64,000 nucleotides of DNA from Dyadobacter bucti (GTDB taxonomy: Bacteria; Bacteroidota; Bacteroidia; Cytophagales; Spirosomataceae), in NCBI RefSeq assembly GCF_005869225.1, contig NZ_SWFP01000001.1:186001-250000 (forward strand), given 5' to 3'. Numbering within the stretch: the first letter of the stretch is position 1; the number at the start of each line of letters is the position of its first letter. A model generated the notes under the pieces. The model was given only the letters and a program-made list of their open reading frames with translations. It ran no database searches and was not told the DNA's origin. The position numbers and the translations under genes are program-made. This document shows, piece after piece, positions 8,149 through 16,733 of the stretch.

Positions 8149-9744
8149 ATGATTCTGATTGTCGACGACAGACCGGAAAATATCCTCCCGTTAAAAAAAA
8201 TCCTGGAACTACATAACTTCAAAACGGACAGCGCGGAATCTGGTGAGGAGGCTTTGAAGAAAATCCTGAACAACAGTTATTCTGTCATCATCCTGGATGT
8301 ACAGATGCCCGGCATGGATGGATTTGAGGTGGCCGAGGCTATTGCCGGCTTCAGCAAGGCCAAAGACACCCCCATTATTTTTCTCTCTGCGGTAAACAAA
8401 GAAAAGAAATTTATTACAAAAGGTTATTCTTCCGGTGGTATAGATTACCTGACCAAGCCGGTAGATACTGATATTTTGTTGCTCAAGGTCAAGACATTCT
8501 GCAAGCTTTTTGAACAGCAACAAGAGCTGAAAGCGATTCAGAACTCCCTCCAGACTGAAATTGAAATCAGAAAACAGGCGCAGGAAGAGCTCGCCGTGCG
8601 CATGCAGGAGTTGCATTTTATACTCGAATCCCTGCCGCAGATCGCGTTTACAATATCCGTAAACTCCCGTATCGAATACGTAAACGAGCACTGGTTCCAA
8701 TATTCGCACGACGCGACGGCATTTCCCGAGACACATCCCGATGACAATGTTTGCGAAAGGTGGGAGAAACATTTCGAAGAAGGCGTGGAATTTTCCAGCG
8801 ATGTGCGGCTGAAACAACTCGAAACACAAGAATACCGGTATTTTTTATTAAAGATCATTCCTGTACTTCAAAATGGGATCATCATCAGGTGGGTCGGAAC
8901 TTTCACAGATATCCATCAGCAGAAAATAGCCAACGAACTGCTGGAACATAAGGTTGAGCTTCGCACAAGAGAGCTTCTTGATAAAAATTCCGAACTTGAA
9001 ACGACCAACCACGAGTTGCAGCAATTCGCCTGGGTAGTGTCCCATGACCTGAAAGAACCTCTGCGTAAGATCCAGACGTTCAACAACCTGGTGATGGACA
9101 AATACCTGAACGAAAACCCGGAGGCCGCTTCTTACCTCAACAGGTCCATCAACTCTTCGGCTCGCATGTCACGGTTGATCAGTGACCTGCTCGACTATTC
9201 CCGGCTTTCGGTGAAGGCCTATTTCCAGCCAACTGACCTGCGGGCGCTTGTAGAAGAGCTACTTCAGGACTTCGATGAAGTGATCGTGGACAAACAGGCC
9301 AAGATCACAATGGACGCATTGCCGGTAATCGATACCATTCCCAGCCAGATCAGGCAGGTATTCCAGAACCTGATCAGCAATGCGCTGAAGTTCTCCAAGC
9401 CGGACGTGCCGCCCGTTATAAAGATCTCTGCCGAAATGATAAAAACGAGGGAAGCTGACGCCCCGGCGGATCCCGACGGCCAGTTTTGCCGGATCATCAT
9501 TCAAGACAATGGTATCGGTTTCGATGAGAAATTCCTCGACCGGATCTTTGTTATTTTTCAGAGGCTCAATAACCTCAATAGCTATGAAGGCACGGGTATC
9601 GGCCTGGCGATAGCAAAAAAGATCATGGATAAACACAATGGGTTGATTTCAGCCCAGAGTATTGAAAATAAAGGGGCCAAATTCCTGCTCATTTTACCCG
9701 TGAATCAGGAAGGCGCGCTCACCCAAAAACGTATAGAAAATTAG
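8149..9744 (+). CDS. Response regulator-histidine kinase fusion (REC-PAS-HisKA-HATPase)
   Basis: This 531-residue soluble protein starts with a receiver domain (1-120; phosphoacceptor D50 in IILDVQMPG, K in TKPVD). A coiled linker (125-155), a PAS-like domain (about 158-262) and another coiled segment follow. Then comes a HisKA domain with H299 in VVSHDLKEPL and an ATPase domain with N-box QNLISNALKF, G1 DNGIGF and G2 GTGIGLAIAK. A kinase with an N-terminal receiver and no membrane segment would take phosphate from another kinase, probably the 1200-residue hybrid kinase encoded 15 bases downstream. A TAATTTTG -7-like element lies at 8130-8137 without a clear -33 partner. Confidence 0.88.
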   Translation: MILIVDDRPENILPLKKILELHNFKTDSAESGEEALKKILNNSYSVIILDVQMPGMDGFEVAEAIAGFSKAKDTPIIFLSAVNKEKKFITKGYSSGGIDYLTKPVDTDILLLKVKTFCKLFEQQQELKAIQNSLQTEIEIRKQAQEELAVRMQELHFILESLPQIAFTISVNSRIEYVNEHWFQYSHDATAFPETHPDDNVCERWEKHFEEGVEFSSDVRLKQLETQEYRYFLLKIIPVLQNGIIIRWVGTFTDIHQQKIANELLEHKVELRTRELLDKNSELETTNHELQQFAWVVSHDLKEPLRKIQTFNNLVMDKYLNENPEAASYLNRSINSSARMSRLISDLLDYSRLSVKAYFQPTDLRALVEELLQDFDEVIVDKQAKITMDALPVIDTIPSQIRQVFQNLISNALKFSKPDVPPVIKISAEMIKTREADAPADPDGQFCRIIIQDNGIGFDEKFLDRIFVIFQRLNNLNSYEGTGIGLAIAKKIMDKHNGLISAQSIENKGAKFLLILPVNQEGALTQKRIEN

Positions 9745-9759
9745 AATACTTTACCTCCA

Positions 9760-12700
9760 ATGAAAAAAACTTCAGATTCTATTATCCAGCAACTTCAGAT
9801 TGTATTCTCTTTTTCAATATTACTTCTGATTTTCAGCTTACTGGCTTCGTATTACAGTACCCAAAAGCTTATCAACAATTCCGAACTGGTTAACCATACC
9901 AACGAGGTCCTCATTGAGGCGGAAAGCATTATCTCTTATGTAAAGGATGCCGAAACCGGTCAGCGTGGATATTTGCTCACCGCCGATGCCAACTTTCTGG
10001 AACCATATACCGGGGCCTATGAAAAAATTACCAACAGCCATGGCAACCTTGTAGAACTGACCGCCGATAATCCTGCTCAGCAAAGGAACCTTCGGGAAGC
10101 CAAAGCATTGTATGAAGCAAAGTTTGGCCAGATGCAGCGCATCATCGATATGACAAAGAAAAATCCCGTAATAGCCGTGAACTCCGAGGAACGCCTCGCC
10201 GAGATGCTCAAGGGAAAAAAGATCATGGATGATCTTCGGCTGATCATGAACAGGATCAAGGACGAGGAGAAAAATATGCTGGCCAGCCGTCTGGAGCAGC
10301 AGTTGTTGTATATCAAATACACACCGGTTCTGCTGGTTATCGCTGCTTTGATTTCCATTTTCATCACCATTTTTGCTTACATGCGTATCCGGAATGATAT
10401 GGGCAAACGGATAGCCCAGCAGAGATTAGAGGTTGAAAAATATGAAGAAACCGAAAAACGGATCAATCATATCGAGCAGGTTACCCGGCAGGTTTCTTCG
10501 GGAGACTATTCGGCTAGAAGTGAGGACGAAAATGAAGATGAGCTGGGCCGCATTTCTTTTGCCCTCAATGCCATGACCGGGTCACTGCAGCAAACCTTCA
10601 ATGATCTTCACACCAAAAACTGGCTGCAGACCGGCACAGTGCTGCTGAGCGACGCGATCAGGGGTGAAAGAGTGCTCAGTCAGCTGGCTTCCAACATCAT
10701 CAGCGCTATTACGAGCTATGTAAAAGCTCCGGTGGGTACTTTTTATATTATTGACAAAGACTGGAATTTCAAGCTCACGGCCTCGTTCGCCGCCAGAAAT
10801 GCACCGGCTTATATCACTGCAGGCGAAGGACTGGCAGGAGAAGTTATCAAAAATAACAAGACACTGATCGTTCAGAATGTGCCCGAAAATTACATCGCGA
10901 TCGGCTCCTCCCTGGGACAGACCAAGCCGACTACATTGGTTATTCTTCCGCTGACCTACGCTTACGAATGCATAGGGGTCATCGAGCTGGGTTTCCTGAA
11001 ACATCCCGACCCTGTTGAATTACAATACTTGCAGGATAATCTTGAGATCATATCGACAGGTGTGAATTCTGCCCTCGACTATCTGAAGCTACAGAATTTC
11101 CTCGAAGAAACGCAAGCACAGTCCGAAGAGCTGCAAACCCAGCATAATGAGCTGGAAAACCTAAATTCAGAGCTGGAAGCACAGTCTCAAAAATTGCAGG
11201 CATCCGAAGAAGAGCTGCGCGTACAGCAGGAAGAACTGCAGCAAACTAACGAAGAGCTGGAGGAAAGGAGCAGCCTGCTCGAAGAGAAAAACATTGAGAT
11301 AATCAAAAAAGCAGAAGAACTTGAACTAACCACCCGGTACAAATCAGAGTTCCTCGCCAATATGTCGCATGAACTCCGCACACCTCTGAACTCGATCCTG
11401 CTGCTAAGCCGGTTATTGTCGGAAAATGATGAGAAAAACCTCAGCAGCGAGCAAATCGAATATGCTACTGTAATACAGTCGTCAGGCAACGGTTTGCTGG
11501 GCCTGATCGACGAAATCCTTGATTTATCGAAGATCGAGGCTGGTAAGATGGAACTGGAATATGTACAGGTGTCCATCAAAGAAATCGGTGAAGACCTTAA
11601 GGCATTGTTTACGCCGGTTGCCCGCGACAAAGGCCTGGAGTTCACCGTTCTGACGGAAAATTCGGTGCCCGCAATCATTGAAACGGATAAAATGAGGCTG
11701 GAACAGATCCTTAAAAACCTGATTTCCAACGCACTGAAATTTACTTCAATCGGATCCGTCAAGCTTAATATCAAGCTGCATTCGGGCCATGAAAACACCC
11801 TCTGCTTTTCGGTAAGGGACACAGGTATCGGCGTAGCCCCTGAAAAGCAGCAGCACATATTTGAGGCATTTCAGCAGGCCGACGGCTCTACCAAGCGAAA
11901 ATACGGCGGGACCGGACTCGGGTTGTCGATCAGCCGAGAACTGGCAAAACTCCTGGGCGGGGAAATATCACTCACAAGTGTCGTCAATGAAGGGAGCGAG
12001 TTTACGCTGTTCATACCTATTTCCCCTTCGCCCGGCGGCGAGGAGCAGGGGCCACGTAATTTTTTCGTGAGCCAGCTTGAGGAGCAGCCTGCGGCCAAGC
12101 TGCCCGAAGCCGATCCGCGTTTTATCAGCACGATCATTCCTGAAAGCGTTGCCGACGACAGAGGTGATATCAGAGAAGATGACAGGGTCATTCTGGTCAT
12201 TGAAGACGATACGCTTTTTGCCAAGTCACTTCTGGATTTTACAAGAAAACAGGGTTACAAAGGTGTGGTTGCCGTGCGTGGGGACGAAGGCCTGAAACTG
12301 GCGGCGACTTTTAAGCCGATGGGTATTTTACTGGATATCCAGCTTCCTGTACTCAGCGGCTGGGAAGTGATGGACCGTTTGAAACAAAACAATGAGACCC
12401 GGCACATTCCTGTGCACATCATGTCATCGCACAGGATGAAGAATGAAAGCCTCCTGAAAGGTGCGGTGGATTTTATTGACAAACCCGTTGCCCTCGAGAA
12501 GATGCAGGAGATTTTTGAAAAAATAGAATATGTGATCAGCCGGAAAACCAAGAAAGTACTGATCCTGGAAGACAATTCCATGCACGCGAAAGCGCTTGCC
12601 TATTACCTGGGCACCTACAATATCAATTCCGAGCTGAAAAGCGATATTAACACGGGAATTGAAGCTTTAAAAAATAACGAAGTGGACTGCGTGATCCTGG

Positions 12701-13362
12701 ATATGGGCATACCCGATAAAAAGGCATACGAAACGCTGGAGGAAGCAAAAAAGAATCCTGGTTTTGAAAATATCCCGATCATTATTTTTACAGGGAAAAG
12801 CCTTTCTATGTCAGAGGAGCTGCGGATCAAGCAGTATGCGGACTCTATCATTGTAAAAACGGCGCATTCTTACCAGAGAATGCTGGACGAAGTTTCTCTG
12901 TTCCTGCATGTGGTGGAAGAAAATAAAAAAACGCCCGGCAAATCCGCCGACAGCAAAAAGCTCGGTGGCCTGGGAGAAATCCTGAACGGCAAAACCGTCC
13001 TGATCGCAGACGATGACGTCAGGAACATTTTTTCCCTGACAAAGTCGCTGGAAAACTATAAAATGAATGTGATTACCGCTCTTGACGGTAAAGAAGCTTT
13101 GCAGAAATTACAGGAAAGTCCGGACGTGGACGTGGTGCTGCTGGATATGATGATGCCCAGAATGGACGGTTATGAAACAGCCAGGAGAATCCGCGATAAT
13201 TACCAGTGGAAAAACCTGCCAGTGATAGCGGTCACCGCCAAAGCCATGACCGGCGACCGGGAAAAGTGCATCAATGCCGGAGCATCTGACTATATTACCA
13301 AGCCGGTGGATATTGATCAGCTGATGTCACTGCTGAGAGTATGGCTTTATGAGAAATACTAG
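9760..13362 (+). CDS. Hybrid histidine kinase, CHASE3-HAMP-GAF-HisKA-HATPase-REC-REC-REC
   Basis: A membrane sensor of 1200 residues. The first membrane helix spans about 12-34, followed by a periplasmic CHASE3-type four-helix domain with DAETGQRGYLL, a second membrane helix (about 187-208) and HAMP. A GAF domain (about 285-445) and a long Glu/Gln-rich coiled coil (about 445-525) follow. HisKA has H537 in NMSHELRTPL, and the ATPase domain ends with GTGLGLSISRELAK. Three receivers have phosphoacceptors D859, D981 and D1129. The middle receiver is the most divergent (ILEDN, weaker C-terminal Lys region). It heads the kinase-REC-CheR-CheB gene set and probably feeds the separate receiver encoded downstream. 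Confidence 0.9.
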   Translation: MKKTSDSIIQQLQIVFSFSILLLIFSLLASYYSTQKLINNSELVNHTNEVLIEAESIISYVKDAETGQRGYLLTADANFLEPYTGAYEKITNSHGNLVELTADNPAQQRNLREAKALYEAKFGQMQRIIDMTKKNPVIAVNSEERLAEMLKGKKIMDDLRLIMNRIKDEEKNMLASRLEQQLLYIKYTPVLLVIAALISIFITIFAYMRIRNDMGKRIAQQRLEVEKYEETEKRINHIEQVTRQVSSGDYSARSEDENEDELGRISFALNAMTGSLQQTFNDLHTKNWLQTGTVLLSDAIRGERVLSQLASNIISAITSYVKAPVGTFYIIDKDWNFKLTASFAARNAPAYITAGEGLAGEVIKNNKTLIVQNVPENYIAIGSSLGQTKPTTLVILPLTYAYECIGVIELGFLKHPDPVELQYLQDNLEIISTGVNSALDYLKLQNFLEETQAQSEELQTQHNELENLNSELEAQSQKLQASEEELRVQQEELQQTNEELEERSSLLEEKNIEIIKKAEELELTTRYKSEFLANMSHELRTPLNSILLLSRLLSENDEKNLSSEQIEYATVIQSSGNGLLGLIDEILDLSKIEAGKMELEYVQVSIKEIGEDLKALFTPVARDKGLEFTVLTENSVPAIIETDKMRLEQILKNLISNALKFTSIGSVKLNIKLHSGHENTLCFSVRDTGIGVAPEKQQHIFEAFQQADGSTKRKYGGTGLGLSISRELAKLLGGEISLTSVVNEGSEFTLFIPISPSPGGEEQGPRNFFVSQLEEQPAAKLPEADPRFISTIIPESVADDRGDIREDDRVILVIEDDTLFAKSLLDFTRKQGYKGVVAVRGDEGLKLAATFKPMGILLDIQLPVLSGWEVMDRLKQNNETRHIPVHIMSSHRMKNESLLKGAVDFIDKPVALEKMQEIFEKIEYVISRKTKKVLILEDNSMHAKALAYYLGTYNINSELKSDINTGIEALKNNEVDCVILDMGIPDKKAYETLEEAKKNPGFENIPIIIFTGKSLSMSEELRIKQYADSIIVKTAHSYQRMLDEVSLFLHVVEENKKTPGKSADSKKLGGLGEILNGKTVLIADDDVRNIFSLTKSLENYKMNVITALDGKEALQKLQESPDVDVVLLDMMMPRMDGYETARRIRDNYQWKNLPVIAVTAKAMTGDREKCINAGASDYITKPVDIDQLMSLLRVWLYEKY

Positions 13363-13404
13363 ACATGAACTTACATCACAATAACAGCCGGAAGGATGCC
13401 CTAA

Positions 13405-13770
13405 ATGGACAAGAAACAGGTACTGATCATTGACGACGATGCCCGAAATATTTTTGCACTGAAAGCCACTTTAAGAGCAAAATCTTTTGACTGCATATCA
13501 TGCTCCGGTGCACTGGAGGCATTGGAATTACTTAAAACAGAAGAAAAAGTAGATGCCATCCTGATCGACATGATGATGCCGGAAATGGATGGCTATGAGG
13601 CAATTCCACTGATAAAAGGACTGGAAAACAGAAAAGACACGCCAGTATATGCCGTGACCGCGCAGGCGATGGTCGGGGATAAGGAAAAGTGCCTCGCAGC
13701 GGGCGCCGACGATTATATCTCCAAACCCATTGATGTAGAGAAGCTATTGAATCTGCTCAAGGATATTTAA
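13405..13770 (+). CDS. Single-domain response regulator (CheY/Spo0F-like)
   Basis: The 121-residue protein is a receiver domain alone: acidic pocket DDD at 10-12, phosphoacceptor D55 in ILIDMMMPEMDGYEA, a T in VTAQAM and K in SKPIDVEKL. It resembles the third receiver of the upstream hybrid kinase, suggesting duplication. It probably relays or drains phosphate between that kinase and another target. It lies 42 bases after the kinase and 11 bases before cheR. Confidence 0.9.
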   Translation: MDKKQVLIIDDDARNIFALKATLRAKSFDCISCSGALEALELLKTEEKVDAILIDMMMPEMDGYEAIPLIKGLENRKDTPVYAVTAQAMVGDKEKCLAAGADDYISKPIDVEKLLNLLKDI

Positions 13771-13781
13771 CAGATCGAAAT

Positions 13782-14588
13782 GTGGAGGATGAAGATATAG
13801 ATTTGTTGCTGACTGACTTATTCGATCTTTACGGATATGACTTCACGAATTATTCCCGGGCGTCACTTAAAAGACGTATTGTGAGGCTGTGTTCAATTGA
13901 CAAATTTCCCAGTTTTGCGGAGCTGCGTTATAAAGTCAGAACAGACGAAGCGTACCTGAAAAGGTTTGTTGAGGAAATTACGGTGAACGTGACGGAGATG
14001 TTCCGCGACCCTTCATTTTATAAGTCACTGAGAGAGGATATCCTGCCGGTACTGGGTACCAAACCATTTATCCGTGTCTGGCATGCGGGATGTTCCACCG
14101 GTGAAGAGGTTTATTCGCTGGCCATTCTGCTGAAAGAAGCCAATCTTCTGCGCAAGTCGCTGCTCTATGCAACCGACCTGAATCCCACAGTGCTTGAAAA
14201 AGTACGCAAAGGTATTTTTCCGCTGAACCAGATGAAACAATATTCTGAAAGCTACATTGCTTCCGGAGGCGTAAATGATTTTTCTACTTACTACACAGCC
14301 AATTACGGACAGGCGAAATTTGACCAGTCACTGGCTGAAAAGATCATTATCTCAACACACAACCTTGTATCCGACGGTTCCTTTAATGAGTTTGATCTTA
14401 TTCTCTGCCGAAACGTACTGATCTATTTCGACAAAGACCTGCAAGACAGGGTTTTGAAATTGTTTGACGCAAGCCTTGGCTCTCTGGGGTATCTGGCACT
14501 GGGCACGAAGGAGACGCTCAAATTTTCGGTGGTACAACACAACTTCAAACAGTTGAATCGTGAGAAAATATGGAAGAAGATAGTTTAA
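13782..14588 (+). CDS. cheR: CheR-type protein-glutamate methyltransferase
   Basis: This 268-residue protein has the CheR N-terminal helical domain (YSRASLKRRI, EEITVNVTEMFRD) and the SAM domain (WHAGCSTGEEVYSLAILL, YATDLN, FDLILCRNVLIYF). CheR transfers methyl groups from SAM to glutamates of chemoreceptors. No chemoreceptor gene lies in the window, so the target is unknown. The in-frame start is a GTG at 13782; no in-frame ATG exists before the conserved N-terminus. Its 3' end overlaps cheB by 19 bases, indicating translational coupling. Confidence 0.92.
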   Translation: MEDEDIDLLLTDLFDLYGYDFTNYSRASLKRRIVRLCSIDKFPSFAELRYKVRTDEAYLKRFVEEITVNVTEMFRDPSFYKSLREDILPVLGTKPFIRVWHAGCSTGEEVYSLAILLKEANLLRKSLLYATDLNPTVLEKVRKGIFPLNQMKQYSESYIASGGVNDFSTYYTANYGQAKFDQSLAEKIIISTHNLVSDGSFNEFDLILCRNVLIYFDKDLQDRVLKLFDASLGSLGYLALGTKETLKFSVVQHNFKQLNREKIWKKIV

Positions 14589-15148
14589 ACCGGCCTTGCG
14601 GCGCTCTCGTGATCGGGGGCTCTGCGGGCAGTTTACAGGTATTGTTCCAGCTGTTGCCTATCCTCAAACCGGCACTGACCTTCCCGGTGATCCTGGTATT
14701 GCATCGCCGTAATTCGGCAGATTCCACCCTATCCGAAGTGCTTTCCAGCAAAAACCAGAACCCTGTCAAAGAAGTAGAGGACAAAGACCCGGTCCTTCCC
14801 GGTAATGTATATCTTGCCCCGGCAGACTATCATTTGCTGGTCGAAAGAGACTTTACTTTTTCGCTGGATTATTCTGAAAAGGTCAATTTCAGCCGCCCCA
14901 GTATCGACGTTACTTTCGAATCCGTTGCGGAAGTATACGGCCGGCTTGCCGTAGCCCTGCTCCTTTCCGGGGCTAATGAAGATGGCACAAAAGGTTTCTT
15001 ATCCGTTAAATCATCCGGAGGACGAACGATCGTCCAGGATCCGGAAACAGCGCAAATGCCATTTATGCCACACCATGCGATCACGCATTCCTCCGTGGAC
15101 TATATCCTGAACATCACGCAAATGGCAGATTTGATCAATCGCCTGTGA
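14570..15148 (+). CDS. cheB: CheB-type methylesterase, no receiver domain
   Basis: The 192-residue protein is the catalytic domain of CheB alone. The expected triad is visible: S18 in VIGGSAGS, H45 in LVLHRR and D138 in LLSGANEDGT. CheB hydrolyses glutamate methyl esters on receptors and deamidates glutamine. The usual N-terminal receiver is missing, so activity may be controlled by the free receiver encoded two genes upstream; that is inference. It overlaps cheR and is the last gene of the block. Confidence 0.9.
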   Translation: MEEDSLNRPCGALVIGGSAGSLQVLFQLLPILKPALTFPVILVLHRRNSADSTLSEVLSSKNQNPVKEVEDKDPVLPGNVYLAPADYHLLVERDFTFSLDYSEKVNFSRPSIDVTFESVAEVYGRLAVALLLSGANEDGTKGFLSVKSSGGRTIVQDPETAQMPFMPHHAITHSSVDYILNITQMADLINRL

Positions 15149-15315
15149 TCATTTAACTTCGCCGCAGGTTCATCATAAAACTTACAATCGTTGATTTTTA
15201 CCATAAAAGGTGGTATTTGTATTTCATTTACATGGTATTTTGAAGGAAATTTGATACAAATTAAAATGTGCAGGTTTTTAACGCTGCATGTTACAACCTC
15301 TAAGCAACTTCCGTC

Positions 15316-15693
15316 ATGGCAAAACCAGGTAAACTGTATAGCGTTTTATTCAATAAATGCCCCAGGTGCGGTGTAGGTGATTTTTTTATTACCAAAAGCG
15401 CATATAATCTGAGAAACTTCGATAAAATGAACAAACAATGCCCGCATTGTGGCGAACGGCTTGTGCCTGAGCCGGGATTTTATCAGGGTGCATTGTATAT
15501 GAGCTACGCTTTTTATGTAGCTTTCATGGTGATCTATTTTCTGATATTTGTCAATTTTTTTGAACAATATCTCGATTATTTCCTGATCAGCATCATTCCA
15601 GTCCTGATCATTCTGACACCCTATTTTTACAGATTGGCGCGGCGGTCCTGGCTGGCGCTCTTTATCACACCGGCCGAAGAACCTCAGCCATAA
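15316..15693 (+). CDS. DUF983 family membrane protein with zinc ribbon
   Basis: The 125-residue protein starts with a zinc ribbon (CPRCG near residue 15, CPHCG near 42), followed by two hydrophobic helices (about 63-83 and 87-106). This is the DUF983 arrangement. Function is not established for the family. The 167-base leader has TATTTTG near 15236 with TTTG about 16 bases upstream, a near match to a Bacteroidota promoter. It converges with the AraC regulator gene, with 15 bases between stops. Confidence 0.8.
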   Translation: MAKPGKLYSVLFNKCPRCGVGDFFITKSAYNLRNFDKMNKQCPHCGERLVPEPGFYQGALYMSYAFYVAFMVIYFLIFVNFFEQYLDYFLISIIPVLIILTPYFYRLARRSWLALFITPAEEPQP

Positions 15694-15708
15694 TTTGCAA
15701 CGGATCCG

Positions 15709-16599
15709 TTACACCGTGCCGCCGGGCTCATTTGCAGACTTGGCTCTGAATGCTTCCGGCGTCATGCCTACCTCCTTCTTGAAGAACTTCGTAAAGTAGG
15801 AATTGTCGTTAAAATTGAGCGTATAGGCTATTTCCGACACGCTGAGCGAAAGATTGACCAGCAGCCTTTTTGCCTCCAGCACAATCCTGTTCCTGATCAG
15901 TTCGCCCGCCTGCTTTCCCAGATGCTCCTTACTGAGCGCATTGAGGTGATTGGGCGTCACATGCAGGAGTTCTGCATACTCCCCCGGTAGCTTAAGGTCG
16001 ACAAAATTCTTCTCGATCAGCTTCTGAAAATTCCTGATCACCGCATTGTTGTGATGAAAATGCTGGTGTTTTCTGTCCAATGAATCACTTTGCTCGATCG
16101 TAAGAAAAAGCCGCAGCAGTAACACCCTGATCATATCTTCCCGAAACTGCCCTGCATTTGCATTTACCACCAGAAGCTCCTCAAATTGGCTGACTATCAA
16201 CCCTCTTATGCTTTCGGAAAGTCCTATAACGCTGTTAACCGTGACACCATTGAAGAAAGAAAAAGTCTCGAGATAATCAGGTTTGAGCAGGAAGGATTGA
16301 AAAAATGAACCTGAAAAATTGACGACATAACCTTCTACCTTACCTTCAAAATTCCACGAATGTACCTGCCCTGGCGCCATAAAATACATCTGATATGGAT
16401 TGACAGGAAAATGGTTGAAATCAATGGTGTGACTGCCGCCTCCTTCCGTAAACAGCACTGCATGGTAAAAGCTATGCCTGTGCGGAAAAAACAGGTTTTG
16501 ATGCTCGGTCAGGTAGTCTGAAAAACGGCTGATCATAAGCTCTTCTTCCTTATGGTCGGAAAGTGATCCGATATCTAGCCGGGGAAAAGTATGTTGCAT
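15709..16599 (-). CDS. AraC family transcriptional regulator
   Basis: This 296-residue protein has an N-terminal cupin-like sensing domain (HRHSFYHAVLFTEG, MAPGQVHSW) and a C-terminal double helix-turn-helix of the AraC type (SEIAYTLNFNDNSYFTKFFKKEVGMTPEAFR). It probably controls a nearby gene in response to a small ligand. The divergently transcribed neighbour is the Xaa-Pro aminopeptidase gene, 134 bases away, a possible target. Confidence 0.87.
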   Translation of the reverse strand: MQHTFPRLDIGSLSDHKEEELMISRFSDYLTEHQNLFFPHRHSFYHAVLFTEGGGSHTIDFNHFPVNPYQMYFMAPGQVHSWNFEGKVEGYVVNFSGSFFQSFLLKPDYLETFSFFNGVTVNSVIGLSESIRGLIVSQFEELLVVNANAGQFREDMIRVLLLRLFLTIEQSDSLDRKHQHFHHNNAVIRNFQKLIEKNFVDLKLPGEYAELLHVTPNHLNALSKEHLGKQAGELIRNRIVLEAKRLLVNLSLSVSEIAYTLNFNDNSYFTKFFKKEVGMTPEAFRAKSANEPGGTV

Positions 16600-16733
16600 A
16601 CTGTGTGTTAAAGCTGCTTTTGTTTTCGCAATTTAACATTAATCCCGGTTGCACATCCGCGGGCATGCCAATCCTGTTGCCCACATATATTATATTGTGA
16701 AAAATTTGAACACTTCTGCAAACAAGGCTTAGG

